A DNA stretch of 64,000 nt from the NCBI RefSeq assembly GCF_014805825.1, contig NZ_CP061941.1:930001-994000 (forward strand), given 5' to 3'. Positions within the stretch are counted from its first letter, which is position 1; every line of letters begins with the position of its first letter. The notes under the pieces are model-generated. The model was not told the DNA's origin. It searched no databases and saw only the letters and a list, made by a program, of their open reading frames with translations. Positions 27,373 to 36,274 of the stretch are shown here, one piece after another. The position numbers were made by a program, and so were the translations under genes. Source of the stretch: Marinomonas algicola (GTDB lineage Bacteria; Pseudomonadota; Gammaproteobacteria; Pseudomonadales; Marinomonadaceae).

Positions 27373-29265
27373 TTAAAGGTGTAAAGCGGTTAACTTTTGT
27401 AGGATGGCTTTTTCAATTTCAGCTTGATCAAGGCCAACGCGCTTAAGCATTGCGCTATGACTGGCGTGCTCCTCATATCGATCGGGTAGGCCAAGCTGTA
27501 ACGTATGAGTATTAATATGGTTAGTTTGTAAAAACTCACTAACCGCTGAGCCTGCGCCACCCATAATGGCATTTTCTTCAATGGTGACAACAAGTTTACC
27601 CTGGCCATACTTCAATAGAGCCGCTTCATCGATTGGTTTGACAAAGCGCATATCCAGTAAAGTCGCATCAAACTTATCGGCGGCTTGTTTTGCTGTGTAA
27701 GTAGGGCTACCGAATCCACAAATGACAATGCCACTTTGGCCTTCTCTGAGAACACGAGATTTGCCAATTGGGAGGGTGGTTAGTGTTCGATCGATTTCAG
27801 CGCCAGGCCCGTTCCCTCTAGGATAACGAACGGCGGCAGGGCCTTTGTATTGATAGCCAGTATTTAACAATAGTCGGCATTCATTTTCATCTGAAGGCGT
27901 GGCGACTACCATGTTTGGAATGCAGCGAAGGTAGCTAAGATCATATACTCCTGCGTGAGTTGGACCGTCTTCTCCAACGAGTCCTGACCTGTCTATTGCA
28001 AAAAGAACATCTAGGTTTTGCAAGGCGACGTCATGTATTAGCTGATCATAAGCTCTTTGTAAAAAAGTAGAGTAAATCGCAACAACGGGTTTTAAGCCAT
28101 CGCATGCCATACCCGCTGCGAGTGTTACGGCATGTTGCTCTGCAATAGCAACATCATAATAGCGTTCTGCAAAACGATCGGCGAATTCTATTAAATCAGA
28201 GCCTTCTTTCATCGCTGGAGTGATGGCTATGAGGTTGGTGTCTTGTTCGGCGGTATCGCAAATCCAGCGACCAAATACATTACTGTATTTTGGTTTGTTT
28301 GCTTTTTTTGCCAATTGAGTAATCGGTTCAGGTTCAGGCTCAATTTTATTGATCGCGTGATAACCAATTGGATCGCCTTCTGCAGGCTCAAACCCTTTGC
28401 CTTTTTTAGTGATTACATGCAGGAATTGCGGGCCGCTGCGCTCTTTTAAATTTTCTATTGTGGTCAGCAGTAAATCAAGATCATGCCCGTCAATTGGGCC
28501 AATATAATTAAAGCCAAGCTCTTCAAATAAGGTTCCCGGAGCGACCATTCCCTTCATGTGCTCTTCTGTCTTGCGAGCTAATTTGAGTGCTGAAGGCAAA
28601 CTTTGTAGGACTTTTCGGCCACTTTCGCGGACGGAGTAATAGGTTTTGCTGGCCCAGATTCGAGAAAAATAGTTAGACAGAGCGCCAACAGGTCTGGAAA
28701 TAGACATATCGTTATCATTCAAAATAACCAACATATCCGCTTTTACATCACCAGCATGGTTTAATGCTTCGAAGGCCATGCCTGCGGACATGGCACCATC
28801 GCCGATAATGGCGACAGATTTACGTCCAGTATTGAGCTGCTTTGCCGCCAAAGCCATGCCTAATGCCGCGCCAATTGAGGTACTTGAATGGCCAACGCCA
28901 AATGTATCAAATGGACTTTCTTCTCGTTTAGGAAAGCCTGAAATGCCGTTTTCTTGGCGTATGCTCAAAAGCGCTTCACGGCGGCCCGTTAAAATTTTAT
29001 GGGGATAGGTCTGATGGCCAACATCCCAAACAATACGATCTTCTGGCGTGTTATATAAATAGTGTAGAACAACAGTCAGTTCGGTAACACCGAGGCCCGC
29101 ACCAAAATGTCCGCCAGTTTGCCCAACGCTGTATAAAAGAAACAACCTTAACTCGTTGACTAACGATGGCAGCTGCTCTTTTGTTAGTTGGCGTAAATCA
29201 CTTGGCTCATGGATGTTGTCAAGTAAGGGTGTAATTGGTCGTTCAGTTGGAATGGTGTCGAACAT
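27373..29265 (-). CDS. dxs: 1-deoxy-D-xylulose-5-phosphate synthase
   Basis: First enzyme of the MEP isoprenoid pathway; joins pyruvate and glyceraldehyde 3-phosphate using thiamine diphosphate. The length of about 630 residues is normal. The TPP-binding motif GDGAMSAGMAFEALNHAG with downstream NDNDMSIS, the N-terminal WDVGHQTYPHKILTGRR and the transketolase-like central region FAIDRSGLVGEDGPTHAG are all present. ATG 29265 is preferred over the GTG two codons upstream. It is the last gene of the xseB-ispA-dxs operon, so the precursor-making enzyme and the prenyl transferase are made together. Confidence 0.98.
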   Translation of the reverse strand: MFDTIPTERPITPLLDNIHEPSDLRQLTKEQLPSLVNELRLFLLYSVGQTGGHFGAGLGVTELTVVLHYLYNTPEDRIVWDVGHQTYPHKILTGRREALLSIRQENGISGFPKREESPFDTFGVGHSSTSIGAALGMALAAKQLNTGRKSVAIIGDGAMSAGMAFEALNHAGDVKADMLVILNDNDMSISRPVGALSNYFSRIWASKTYYSVRESGRKVLQSLPSALKLARKTEEHMKGMVAPGTLFEELGFNYIGPIDGHDLDLLLTTIENLKERSGPQFLHVITKKGKGFEPAEGDPIGYHAINKIEPEPEPITQLAKKANKPKYSNVFGRWICDTAEQDTNLIAITPAMKEGSDLIEFADRFAERYYDVAIAEQHAVTLAAGMACDGLKPVVAIYSTFLQRAYDQLIHDVALQNLDVLFAIDRSGLVGEDGPTHAGVYDLSYLRCIPNMVVATPSDENECRLLLNTGYQYKGPAAVRYPRGNGPGAEIDRTLTTLPIGKSRVLREGQSGIVICGFGSPTYTAKQAADKFDATLLDMRFVKPIDEAALLKYGQGKLVVTIEENAIMGGAGSAVSEFLQTNHINTHTLQLGLPDRYEEHASHSAMLKRVGLDQAEIEKAILQKLTALHL

Positions 29266-29313
29266 TGTCACGAATGAATCATCATATAGTTGAAAAATAA
29301 GCCCGTTAGTATA

Positions 29314-30195
29314 TCAGTGGTTGCGGTGAATAATATAGTTAGCAAGCTCAACTAATGACTTTCCTTTTTCACCAAAGGGCAGGATTTTTTCACTTGCTTG
29401 CTCGTGAAGGTGAATAACCAGCTTTTTTGATGCGTCCAAACCGAGAAGTTTTGGGTAAGTTGGTTTATTTGAATCCTCATCTGAAAATTGATTTTTGCCC
29501 AGTGTTTGAGTGTCACTGGTTATATCAAGAATGTCGTCTTGGACCTGAAAAGCTAAGCCAATCGCGTGGGCATACGCATCAAGGGCCATTAACGCGTCTT
29601 GGTCTTGGCAATTTGCACTAACTGCACCCATGCGAACACACGCTTTTATTAATGCACCTGTTTTATGCTGATGCATAAGTTCTAGTGTTTGAGTATTAAT
29701 CGTTTGGTCTACAGAGGATAAATCGATCATTTGCCCTGTAACCATGCCGTGGCGCCCTGACGCATTTGCCAGTATTTGTACCAATTGTAATTGCAATTCA
29801 GGGGATTGAAGTGATGGAGTCGCTAACATTTCAAAGGCAAAAGTTTGCAGCGCATCACCGGCTAAAATCGCCGTCGCTTCATCAAACTGAATATGGCAGG
29901 TTGGTTTTCCACGGCGAAGGTCATCGTCGTCCATTGCAGGCAAATCATCATGTATAAGTGAATAAGCGTGAATGGCTTCTATGGCAGCGGCACTGGCATC
30001 CGTTAACGGTGTTATTGGTCCAAATAATTGCGCGCTGGCGTACACCAACATAGGGCGTACTCTTTTTCCGCCATTAAACAGACTGTAAAGCATGGCTTTA
30101 TGAAGTGATTCGGCGGCTGGGTAAGCGGATAAAGAGGAAGTGAGATACGAATCGACACGATCACCTGTTAGGTCTCTAAGTTCTTGAAGGTTCAC
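29314..30195 (-). CDS. ispA: (2E,6E)-farnesyl diphosphate synthase
   Basis: Prenyl transferase of 293 residues that builds farnesyl diphosphate from IPP and DMAPP. The first aspartate-rich motif is DDLPAMDDDDLRRGKPTCH and the second is QVQDDILDITSD. The N-terminal FNGGKRVRPMLVYAS binding motif is intact. Translation starts at a GTG whose G is the last base of the xseB stop codon TAG, a one-base overlap that indicates translational coupling. dxs follows after about 48 bases. Confidence 0.98.
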   Translation of the reverse strand: MNLQELRDLTGDRVDSYLTSSLSAYPAAESLHKAMLYSLFNGGKRVRPMLVYASAQLFGPITPLTDASAAAIEAIHAYSLIHDDLPAMDDDDLRRGKPTCHIQFDEATAILAGDALQTFAFEMLATPSLQSPELQLQLVQILANASGRHGMVTGQMIDLSSVDQTINTQTLELMHQHKTGALIKACVRMGAVSANCQDQDALMALDAYAHAIGLAFQVQDDILDITSDTQTLGKNQFSDEDSNKPTYPKLLGLDASKKLVIHLHEQASEKILPFGEKGKSLVELANYIIHRNH

Positions 30196-30434
30196 TAATT
30201 TGTTTCCGGGTCAAAAGTTTGTAAGTGTTCGCCATTCTTGTCTTCTAATAGAATTTGTACTTTTTGTTCTGCTTGAGTTAAAACAGACTGACAATCATGG
30301 CTTAATTTAATTCCCTTCTCGAAGGCCTTAAGGGCATCTTCAAGTGAAAGTTGGTTGGATTCTAATTCTTTCACTAATGAATCTAACTCAGATAGCTTAT
30401 CTTCAAAATGTTTAACGTTGGCTTTACGAGTCAT
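30195..30434 (-). CDS. xseB: Exodeoxyribonuclease VII small subunit
   Basis: Small helical subunit of exonuclease VII, 79 residues. The family pattern FEDKLSELDSLVKELESNQL then SLEDALKAFEKGIKL is complete. It partners with XseA, encoded elsewhere. It is the first gene of the xseB-ispA-dxs operon, an arrangement conserved in many proteobacteria. Its stop codon overlaps the GTG start of ispA. Confidence 0.97.
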   Translation of the reverse strand: MTRKANVKHFEDKLSELDSLVKELESNQLSLEDALKAFEKGIKLSHDCQSVLTQAEQKVQILLEDKNGEHLQTFDPETN

Positions 30435-30603
30435 GATGGTCTCTTCTTAACAAAAACTATACGTTTGTAACAGAAAAATAGATTTTCTTCGAGTAAGATC
30501 TACTGTACCGTAAAAAAAATTCTATCAAACTATGCTCAAAGCCCATCTTTAGTTTAAAATTCAATACAGTTTGGCATTCGGAAGCTTTTATTAGGAGTAT
30601 GTT

Positions 30604-31359
30604 GTGGATATCGCAACGTTATTAGGTTTAATTGGTGCGTTTGCCATCGTTATGATGGCTATTTTACTCGGTGGTTCCGCGGGAATGTTCTTAGATCCCG
30701 CTTCTGTTCTTATCGTACTTGTCGGTTCAACCTTTGTTGTTTTAATGCAATACCCTCTCAGCCAATTTCTCGGCGCTGGTAAAGTCGTCGCAAAAGCGTT
30801 TATGTTTAAAAGTGTGCCAATGGATGCGTTAATTGATGAAATCTATGATTTAGCCGATGAAGCAAGAAAAGGCGGCCTATTGTCTTTGGAAGGAAAGGAA
30901 GTCAGTCATCCTTTTTTATCTAAAGGAATTCAGATGTTGGTAGATGGACATGATGCTAGTGTCGTAAGAGTCCAATTGTCCAAAGACATGAAAATGGCGT
31001 TTACCCGACACGATGAAGGCGCCAAGATTTTTAAATCGTTAGGGGACACGGGCCCTGCCATGGGAATGATTGGTACCTTGGTTGGTCTTGTACAAATGTT
31101 AGCGAACATGGATGACCCAAAATCAATCGGTCCGGCCATGGCGGTGGCGCTTTTGACAACATTATACGGCGCTATGCTTGCCAACATGGTTTGCTTACCT
31201 CTTCAAGCAAAGTTAGAAAACCGTGGTAACGAGGAATTAAAGGCCCAATCTTTGATTTTGGATGCATTATTGGCCATTCAAGCCGGTCAAAATCCACGAG
31301 TGATAGACGGTATGTTGAAAACCTACATCGCAGAGAAGAAACGAGTTGAAAGAGAGTAG
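30604..31359 (+). CDS. pomA: Flagellar motor stator protein PomA (sodium type)
   Basis: Stator subunit of 251 residues with four membrane helices. It matches Vibrio PomA along its length: MDIATLLGLIGAFAIVMMAI at the start, DTGPAMGMIGTLVGLVQMLA and DDPKSIGPAMAVALLTTLYG in the ion-channel helices. The start is GTG, with AGGAG at 30593-30597 at the right distance. pomB follows after 59 bases. The sodium-driven assignment rests on similarity to PomA rather than MotA. No other flagellar genes are in the window, so the stator operon stands alone here. Confidence 0.95.
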   Translation: MDIATLLGLIGAFAIVMMAILLGGSAGMFLDPASVLIVLVGSTFVVLMQYPLSQFLGAGKVVAKAFMFKSVPMDALIDEIYDLADEARKGGLLSLEGKEVSHPFLSKGIQMLVDGHDASVVRVQLSKDMKMAFTRHDEGAKIFKSLGDTGPAMGMIGTLVGLVQMLANMDDPKSIGPAMAVALLTTLYGAMLANMVCLPLQAKLENRGNEELKAQSLILDALLAIQAGQNPRVIDGMLKTYIAEKKRVERE

Positions 31360-31418
31360 TTGTCTAGTTGGGTTGCGCTATCGCGTTTCAATAAAAAAGT
31401 TTTAATGGAAGTAAGTAA

Positions 31419-32435
31419 ATGAGTGACGAAGAAGAAGCGGATTGCCCCGAATGTATTGAGGGTTTACCGGCCTATATGGGGACATTTGCAGACTTGATGT
31501 CTCTGCTGATGTGCTTTTTCGTACTGCTTTTATCGTTTGCGGAAATGGATGTCTTAAAATTCAAGCAACTGGCTGGCTCTATGAGAGCCGCCTTCGGTGT
31601 CCAAAAGCAAATTGAGGCCGACTCAATTCCAATGGGAACATCGATTATTGCTCAAGAGTTTAGCCCCGGTCGTCCTGAGCCAACGCCTATTAATGAAGTG
31701 CGTCAAAAGGCCGATGATACGCCTGAAAACACCCTAGAGGTGCTTTGTAAGCCTGAAACGGCCACCTTAAATGAGCAAGAGGGTGTTGGTGCGGATGGGC
31801 AAAGCACAATGGTAGAAAAATCACAGGCCGATTTAAAGCGTGAAGAAGAAATTAAGCAAACAGAAGAAGATGCGCAACAGATTGCATCGGTAATGAGGGA
31901 AGAGATATCCAAAGGAACGGTTGAAGTAGAAACGCAAGAGCGGACCATAACCATACGTTTGAAAGAAAAAGGCTCATTTCGATCTGGTTCGGCGGAATTA
32001 AACTACGACTTTATTCCAGTAATTGACATGGTGCGTGATGTACTGATTGGGGTTAAAGGCACCATCGCTGTAGAAGGTCACACAGACAATATACCCATTG
32101 AAAGTCGCCGTTTTGGTTCAAATTGGCAGTTGTCTTCGGCTCGGGCTATTTCTGTTGCAGAAGAACTGTTCTCATCAGGTTTATTAGTAGAGAGTCGTTT
32201 TGCGGTGACGGGTTATGCCGATTCAAGACCACTTGTACCAAACGATTCACCTCAGAATAGAGCGACCAATAGACGAGTGGAAATTGTTATAAAACAGAAC
32301 GATTTGGCGAGAGCCAATGTGGCTAATCAAGTGTTTGGCTTAGACTCAGTGGGTGGCTCTGAAGACACAAGCGATGAAGAGGAATTATTTGTTCCTGCTC
32401 CGGTATTTGAGCTGACACCAAACGAAGTGTTTTAA
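31419..32435 (+). CDS. pomB: Flagellar motor stator protein PomB
   Basis: Stator subunit of 338 residues. The single N-terminal membrane helix carries the ion-binding Asp in GTFADLMSLLMCFFVLLLSF, preceded by a CPECIEGLPAYM segment as in Vibrio PomB. A plug/linker region (about 60-175, acidic and Glu-rich) leads to an OmpA-like peptidoglycan-binding domain (about 180-305, with VEGHTDNIPI and NRATNRRVEI). It forms the sodium channel with PomA and anchors the stator to the cell wall. A hairpin terminator follows. Confidence 0.95.
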   Translation: MSDEEEADCPECIEGLPAYMGTFADLMSLLMCFFVLLLSFAEMDVLKFKQLAGSMRAAFGVQKQIEADSIPMGTSIIAQEFSPGRPEPTPINEVRQKADDTPENTLEVLCKPETATLNEQEGVGADGQSTMVEKSQADLKREEEIKQTEEDAQQIASVMREEISKGTVEVETQERTITIRLKEKGSFRSGSAELNYDFIPVIDMVRDVLIGVKGTIAVEGHTDNIPIESRRFGSNWQLSSARAISVAEELFSSGLLVESRFAVTGYADSRPLVPNDSPQNRATNRRVEIVIKQNDLARANVANQVFGLDSVGGSEDTSDEEELFVPAPVFELTPNEVF

Positions 32436-32450
32436 TGAACGTTTTTGAGT

Positions 32451-32489
32451 AGCCTGCTATTGCTTATTGCGATTCAGCGGGCTTTTTTT
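32451..32489 (+). terminator. Intrinsic terminator of pomAB
   Basis: AGCCTGCT (32451-32458) pairs with AGCGGGCT (32476-32483), one wobble, followed by a T run to 32489. Confidence 0.8.
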
Positions 32490-32551
32490 ATGAATAGTTT
32501 ACGAATAGTAATAAGGCTAAGTCCTTATATAAGATGTGGAAGGTAGAGTAA

Positions 32552-33352
32552 ATGCGAGTGGCGATTATTGGTGCTTCAGGGCGCATGGGTAAAAATTTAA
32601 TTACGGCCGTGGTGGAATCTGAAAACTGTTCATTAGGTGCCGCTATTGTCAAAGAAGGCAGCAGTTTGATTGGTGCTGATGCCGGTGAGATGGCGGGCGT
32701 AGGGAAATGCAACGTTGCGATGGTGGATACGTTAGCGAAGTGTGTGAATGATTTTGATGTGTTGATCGATTTCACTTCACCAAAATTAACCTTACAGAAT
32801 GCGGAGTTCTGTGCGGCCCATGGAAAGTTAATCGTGATTGGTACGACGGGCTTAACGGATGAGGAGAAACGTTCACTAACGCACTTTTCAACAAAAATCC
32901 CTGTGGTTTTCTCTGCCAATATGAGTGTGGGGGTGAACTTGACCTTGAAACTATTAGCAACGGCGGCATCTATTCTGGGTGATGACTACGACGTAGAAGT
33001 AATAGAAGCACATCATAGGCACAAAGTGGATTCCCCTTCAGGTACGGCATTGGCTATGGGAGAAGTGCTTGCGGATGCGTTAAACCGAGATTTGAAAGAA
33101 TGCGCTGTTTATGGTCGTGAAGGCCAAACTGGAGCAAGAACCCGTAAAGAAATTGGGTTTGAGACGATTCGCGCAGGTGACGTTGTTGGTGAACACAGTG
33201 TGTGGTTTGCTACGGAAGGCGAAAGAATTGAAATTGCGCATAAAGCCAGTAGTCGTATGACTTTTGCGAAAGGTGCCGTGCGAGCGGCTGAGTGGCTCGC
33301 CGATAAAGAAGCCAGTTTATATGATATGCAAGATGTGCTGGGTTTAAAATAA
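32552..33352 (+). CDS. dapB: 4-hydroxy-tetrahydrodipicolinate reductase
   Basis: Enzyme of the diaminopimelate/lysine pathway, 266 residues, reducing hydroxytetrahydrodipicolinate with NAD(P)H. The N-terminal nucleotide fold is VAIIGASGRMGKNLI and the active-site signature is VIEAHHRHKVDSPSGTALAMGE with the catalytic His pair and Lys. GGAAGG precedes ATG 32552. It is monocistronic here, between two terminators. Confidence 0.98.
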   Translation: MRVAIIGASGRMGKNLITAVVESENCSLGAAIVKEGSSLIGADAGEMAGVGKCNVAMVDTLAKCVNDFDVLIDFTSPKLTLQNAEFCAAHGKLIVIGTTGLTDEEKRSLTHFSTKIPVVFSANMSVGVNLTLKLLATAASILGDDYDVEVIEAHHRHKVDSPSGTALAMGEVLADALNRDLKECAVYGREGQTGARTRKEIGFETIRAGDVVGEHSVWFATEGERIEIAHKASSRMTFAKGAVRAAEWLADKEASLYDMQDVLGLK

Positions 33353-33376
33353 TCTGAAAACGGCTCTGTTTACTGC

Positions 33377-33411
33377 AAAAAGATGCCTGAAGGGAATCAG
33401 TCATCTTTTTT
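33377..33411 (+). terminator. Intrinsic terminator of dapB
   Basis: A long stem, AAAAAGATG-c-CTGA (33377-33390) with TCAG-t-CATCTTTTT (33397-33410), has one mismatch and ends in a T run. Confidence 0.88.
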
Positions 33412-33575
33412 ATCTTGAGTATTAAATTGAAGAAGCATGAATTCACCTATTACCACAGAATAATCAGAACCGTCTAAGCCAATTCATATTAATACTGAGG
33501 TTTAAATAAACGTATTAGGCTTAGGAACGGGTTTGATAAGGCCAACGCGTGATTATTCAAATGCATCACTCACAA

Positions 33576-34106
33576 CTAAACATTATCTAAAGGGTGTTTT
33601 TGGAGTTTTCTTTGGAGTGTTCTTCGGTGCATTCCTAGCGCTCTTGCCGTCGCTGAAATGTTACCATCATTTTCTGACATCACTCTTTGGATATGCTCCC
33701 ACTCGACTCTGTCTACAGACAATGGCTTTTCAGGAATGTCTGTCGTGGTGACTTTTTTCCCTGTCAAGGCTGCAAAAATATCATCACCAGAGGCAGGTTT
33801 GCATAAATAGTCCTGAGCCCCTCTTTTAATGGCTTCAACCGTACTTGGAATGCTTGCATAGCCCGTTAAAATAACAATTTTTAAATCCGCTTGTATGGAT
33901 AGGATATTCTCTAAAATAGTTAAACCTGATTCTTTTTCAAGTTTTAAGTCAAGCGTAGCGAAGTCGTGGAACTGCTCTTGTAACTGCTTTATCGCTTCTT
34001 CGCCATTCATGGCCGTGTTGACTTCTAAACCTCGTCTTTCCATTGCTCTTTTTAAGGTAGAGGTTAAGACGGCGTCATCATCAATGATTAATAATTTTTG
34101 TGTCAT
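33576..34106 (-). CDS. Response regulator, RegA/PrrA/RoxR family
   Basis: DNA-binding response regulator of 176 residues. The receiver domain (1-120) has the acidic pocket LLIIDDDAV, the phosphorylated Asp in FATLDLKL and the conserved Lys in LCKPAS. A short Fis-type helix-turn-helix ends the protein (GNISATARALGMHRRTLQRK), exactly the small-effector architecture of RegA/ActR. Its kinase is encoded 15 bases upstream. The pair is known to adjust respiration and redox balance in proteobacteria; the targets here are not visible. Confidence 0.93.
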   Translation of the reverse strand: MTQKLLIIDDDAVLTSTLKRAMERRGLEVNTAMNGEEAIKQLQEQFHDFATLDLKLEKESGLTILENILSIQADLKIVILTGYASIPSTVEAIKRGAQDYLCKPASGDDIFAALTGKKVTTTDIPEKPLSVDRVEWEHIQRVMSENDGNISATARALGMHRRTLQRKLQKHPLDNV

Positions 34107-34121
34107 AGTTACATCGGTATT

Positions 34122-35357
34122 TTAAATAACGGGTAGAGTGATTTCGGTAATGGTGCCACCTTCTTCTACTGGATACAATGCAACGGTACCACCGCGACGT
34201 GAGACCGACGCATTCGATAAAAAAAAGCCGATACCCATACCGTCTTTTGTGGTCGTTAATTGTTGTCCAAGTCTTTCAAGTACATCGTTTGAAATACCCG
34301 GTCCATTGTCTTTAATCGTTATCGTTACCGTACTCTTGGACCAGTGGAGAGACAGCTTAATGTTTTTTGGGTTTGCATCAGCGGCATTGTTCAGTAAGTT
34401 AAGTAAGGCTTGGTTGAGGGTGGTATCTACTTGAATTTTAGGTGATTGGCTACTCATCACATCAATAGAGAGTTCTATTTCTGGACGTAGTATCCGCCAT
34501 TTTTCGATGATTTCTTCAATATATTCTTTGGCTTCGATGTTTTCATTATGGAGATCGGCGGTAATGGTGGCTTCTTCACTGAGTTTTCGAAGGATTTTTG
34601 AGCATAAGTCAATTTGATTTTTTAGCTGATGAGCGTCTTCGGAAACCTGACTGTTCTCTTCGGCATCGGCTATTAACTCTTCAACAATCAATTTCATACT
34701 ATTTAATGGCGTGCCAAGTTCATGAGCTGTGCCTGCCGCATGAGTCGCAATGGCTAATACCTGCTCATCCTGAAGTAGTTGCTCTCTATTACTTGAAAGC
34801 CAGTTTTGTTGGCGTCGCATGTGATTGACAATGTGATTGAGAAAAGTCGAAATAAATAACGCACTGAGAGCAAAATTAAACCACATTCCCCATTCTGACA
34901 GTGTAATGTTCATATGGCTTTCATCAAAAGTTGGTAGAGGTTGAGAAAAGTTCATTAAAACACTGAATGCCGTAGTGCAAATAATCGATAGGGCCAACAC
35001 GTATTTTAGCGGCAGTACAACGGCCGCAATACTAATCGGCACAAGGTAGTAAAAAATAAACGGGTTAGTGGTTCCGCCACTGAAGTAAAACAGGATAGAT
35101 AACTCCACAACATCCAATAACAGTTGCAGGAAATAGGAGGTGTTGCCTGGCAAATCGGGATTGCGTAGTTGAATCCAAAGAACGCCATTAATTAATGCAT
35201 AAACGGCGATAACCGCGCCCATGACGGCCACGTTAGTGTAGTCGTCAAAAAATAAAAAAAGAAAAAGTATCGCGGCCGCTTGCCCCACAATGGTTATGGC
35301 GCGAAGCTGTAATAATATTCTCCAGTTATGTCTTGGTTCAAGAGCCGGATTAAGCAT
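34122..35357 (-). CDS. Redox sensor histidine kinase, RegB/PrrB/RoxS family
   Basis: Membrane histidine kinase of 411 residues with about six N-terminal helices (25-190). The quinone-binding heptapeptide is present as GGTTNPF at about residue 97. The H-box HAAGTAHELGTPLNSMKLIV is of the RegB type, and the redox-active Cys region appears as NQIDLCSKILRKL. The ATP-binding lid reads DNGPGI then TKDGMGIGFFLSNA. It pairs with the RegA-like regulator downstream. The Shine-Dalgarno (AAGGA) precedes the ATG at 35357. Confidence 0.94.
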   Translation of the reverse strand: MLNPALEPRHNWRILLQLRAITIVGQAAAILFLFLFFDDYTNVAVMGAVIAVYALINGVLWIQLRNPDLPGNTSYFLQLLLDVVELSILFYFSGGTTNPFIFYYLVPISIAAVVLPLKYVLALSIICTTAFSVLMNFSQPLPTFDESHMNITLSEWGMWFNFALSALFISTFLNHIVNHMRRQQNWLSSNREQLLQDEQVLAIATHAAGTAHELGTPLNSMKLIVEELIADAEENSQVSEDAHQLKNQIDLCSKILRKLSEEATITADLHNENIEAKEYIEEIIEKWRILRPEIELSIDVMSSQSPKIQVDTTLNQALLNLLNNAADANPKNIKLSLHWSKSTVTITIKDNGPGISNDVLERLGQQLTTTKDGMGIGFFLSNASVSRRGGTVALYPVEEGGTITEITLPVI

Positions 35358-35597
35358 AGTTAATTCCTTATTCTATATTGATTAACCTGAGTATAGCGGA
35401 AGTCTATATTTGATAAGCTTTATTCAGAAAAAATACTACTATCATGTGACTTTTGTACGCATAAAGCGGTGATACAGATTTCTTTTCATCACGATTGAAT
35501 AGGATACTTTGAAAACCTTTTCTTGGTAGTGGCTGATAATCGATCCGTTGGGTTTTCCAATTCAATGAATCTAAAGTGAAAAAAAACAAATAACTAC

Positions 35598-35626
35598 TTG
35601 GAAATTTGGAAAACAATCGATATAAT
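35598..35626 (+). promoter_or_regulatory. Sigma-70 promoter of the tRNA gene
   Basis: TTGGAA (35598-35603), 17 bases, then a perfect TATAAT (35621-35626). The predicted transcription start is a few bases before the tRNA at 35640, with a GC-rich discriminator as expected for stringently controlled stable RNA. Confidence 0.85.
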
Positions 35627-35639
35627 GCCCACCGTTTCA

Positions 35640-35716
35640 GGGCCTGTAGCTCAGTTGGTTAGAGCATCCGACTCATAATCGGCAGGTCCCCCGTTCAAGT
35701 CGGGGCAGGCCCACCA
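35640..35716 (+). tRNA. tRNA with anticodon CAU, probably tRNA-Met (elongator)
   Basis: 77-base cloverleaf with encoded CCA. Acceptor GGGCCTG/CAGGCCC is fully paired, the D arm is GCTC/GAGC, the anticodon loop is CTCATAA and the T arm is CCCCG/CGGGG around TTCAAGT. The anticodon arm has a T-C mismatch at its outermost pair (27-43). CAU is also the gene-level anticodon of lysidine-modified tRNA-Ile2; the identity elements were not resolved by eye. It is followed directly by a terminator and then the accessory region. Confidence 0.95.
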
Positions 35717-35721
35717 TACAT

Positions 35722-35757
35722 AAAGGCCTAGTGAATTTCATTCATTAGGCCTTTTTT
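35722..35757 (+). terminator. Intrinsic terminator of the tRNA
   Basis: AAAGGCCTAGTGAAT (35722-35736) pairs with ATTCATTAGGCCTTT (35740-35754) over 15 bp with one wobble, a 3-base loop and trailing T residues. Confidence 0.93.
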
Positions 35758-36274
35758 GTTTTCTCAAGTTATCCCCACCATACTACTTCAATTTCTCTAT
35801 TTCTAGAGTCACCTTTAACCATTTACTTTTGGTTTAACAGGCCATATCACATAGAGAGTGTGCGATGTAATTAATCGTATAAAAAGACGATTGCTTTACA
35901 TAAAAAATTGCATATAAACCAATATAAGTGTTAAAAAAGAATCGGTGTTATGGGTTTGCTTCTCAGACCTATTTTTTTGTGTTTTATTCTTGCCGAGTCA
36001 TTTGTAAACAATTGGTTAGAGACTCTGGTAATATTTAGCTTACCAGAGTGTGATACAGTGCTTTTCTACAGTGCATCCGTGAGAAAAGGCAGCCTACTCA
36101 TATGGTTAAGTTATTTATTCGTATATACATTATTTGATAATAAAGAAAGAAATACATCTGTAAATGCTCCATTATATGGGATACTGCTATGATTAATGTG
36201 CTTTTGAATGCTCGTATTTTAAAATGTGTTGTCTTTTAACATACATATCTGATGATTTTGAGGATTAATGTTCT
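35758..36274. other. Gene-poor gap before the repeat-protein gene
   Basis: About 520 bases, AT-rich. The only open frame of note (35950-36192, 80 codons, rather hydrophobic) has no convincing ribosome binding site and no recognisable family, so it is not called as a gene. No att-like repeat of the tRNA 3' end and no integrase were found here. Confidence 0.5.

Noticed and set aside
30570..30590. Sigma-54-like TTGGCATTCGGAAGCTTT upstream of pomA
   Set aside because: The GG and GC elements are separated by 9 bases instead of the required 10.
35404..35616. 70-codon minus-strand frame upstream of the tRNA
   Set aside because: It overlaps the tRNA promoter, has no recognisable features and no ribosome binding site.
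35640..35716. Reading the tRNA as tRNA-Ile2 (lysidine) instead of tRNA-Met
   Set aside because: Not excluded. The T loop TTCAAGT resembles E. coli ileX, but identity elements could not be settled by eye, so the more common Met call is kept.
35950..36192. 80-codon hydrophobic frame on the plus strand
   Set aside because: No convincing Shine-Dalgarno, no family pattern and unusual composition; left as part of the gap.
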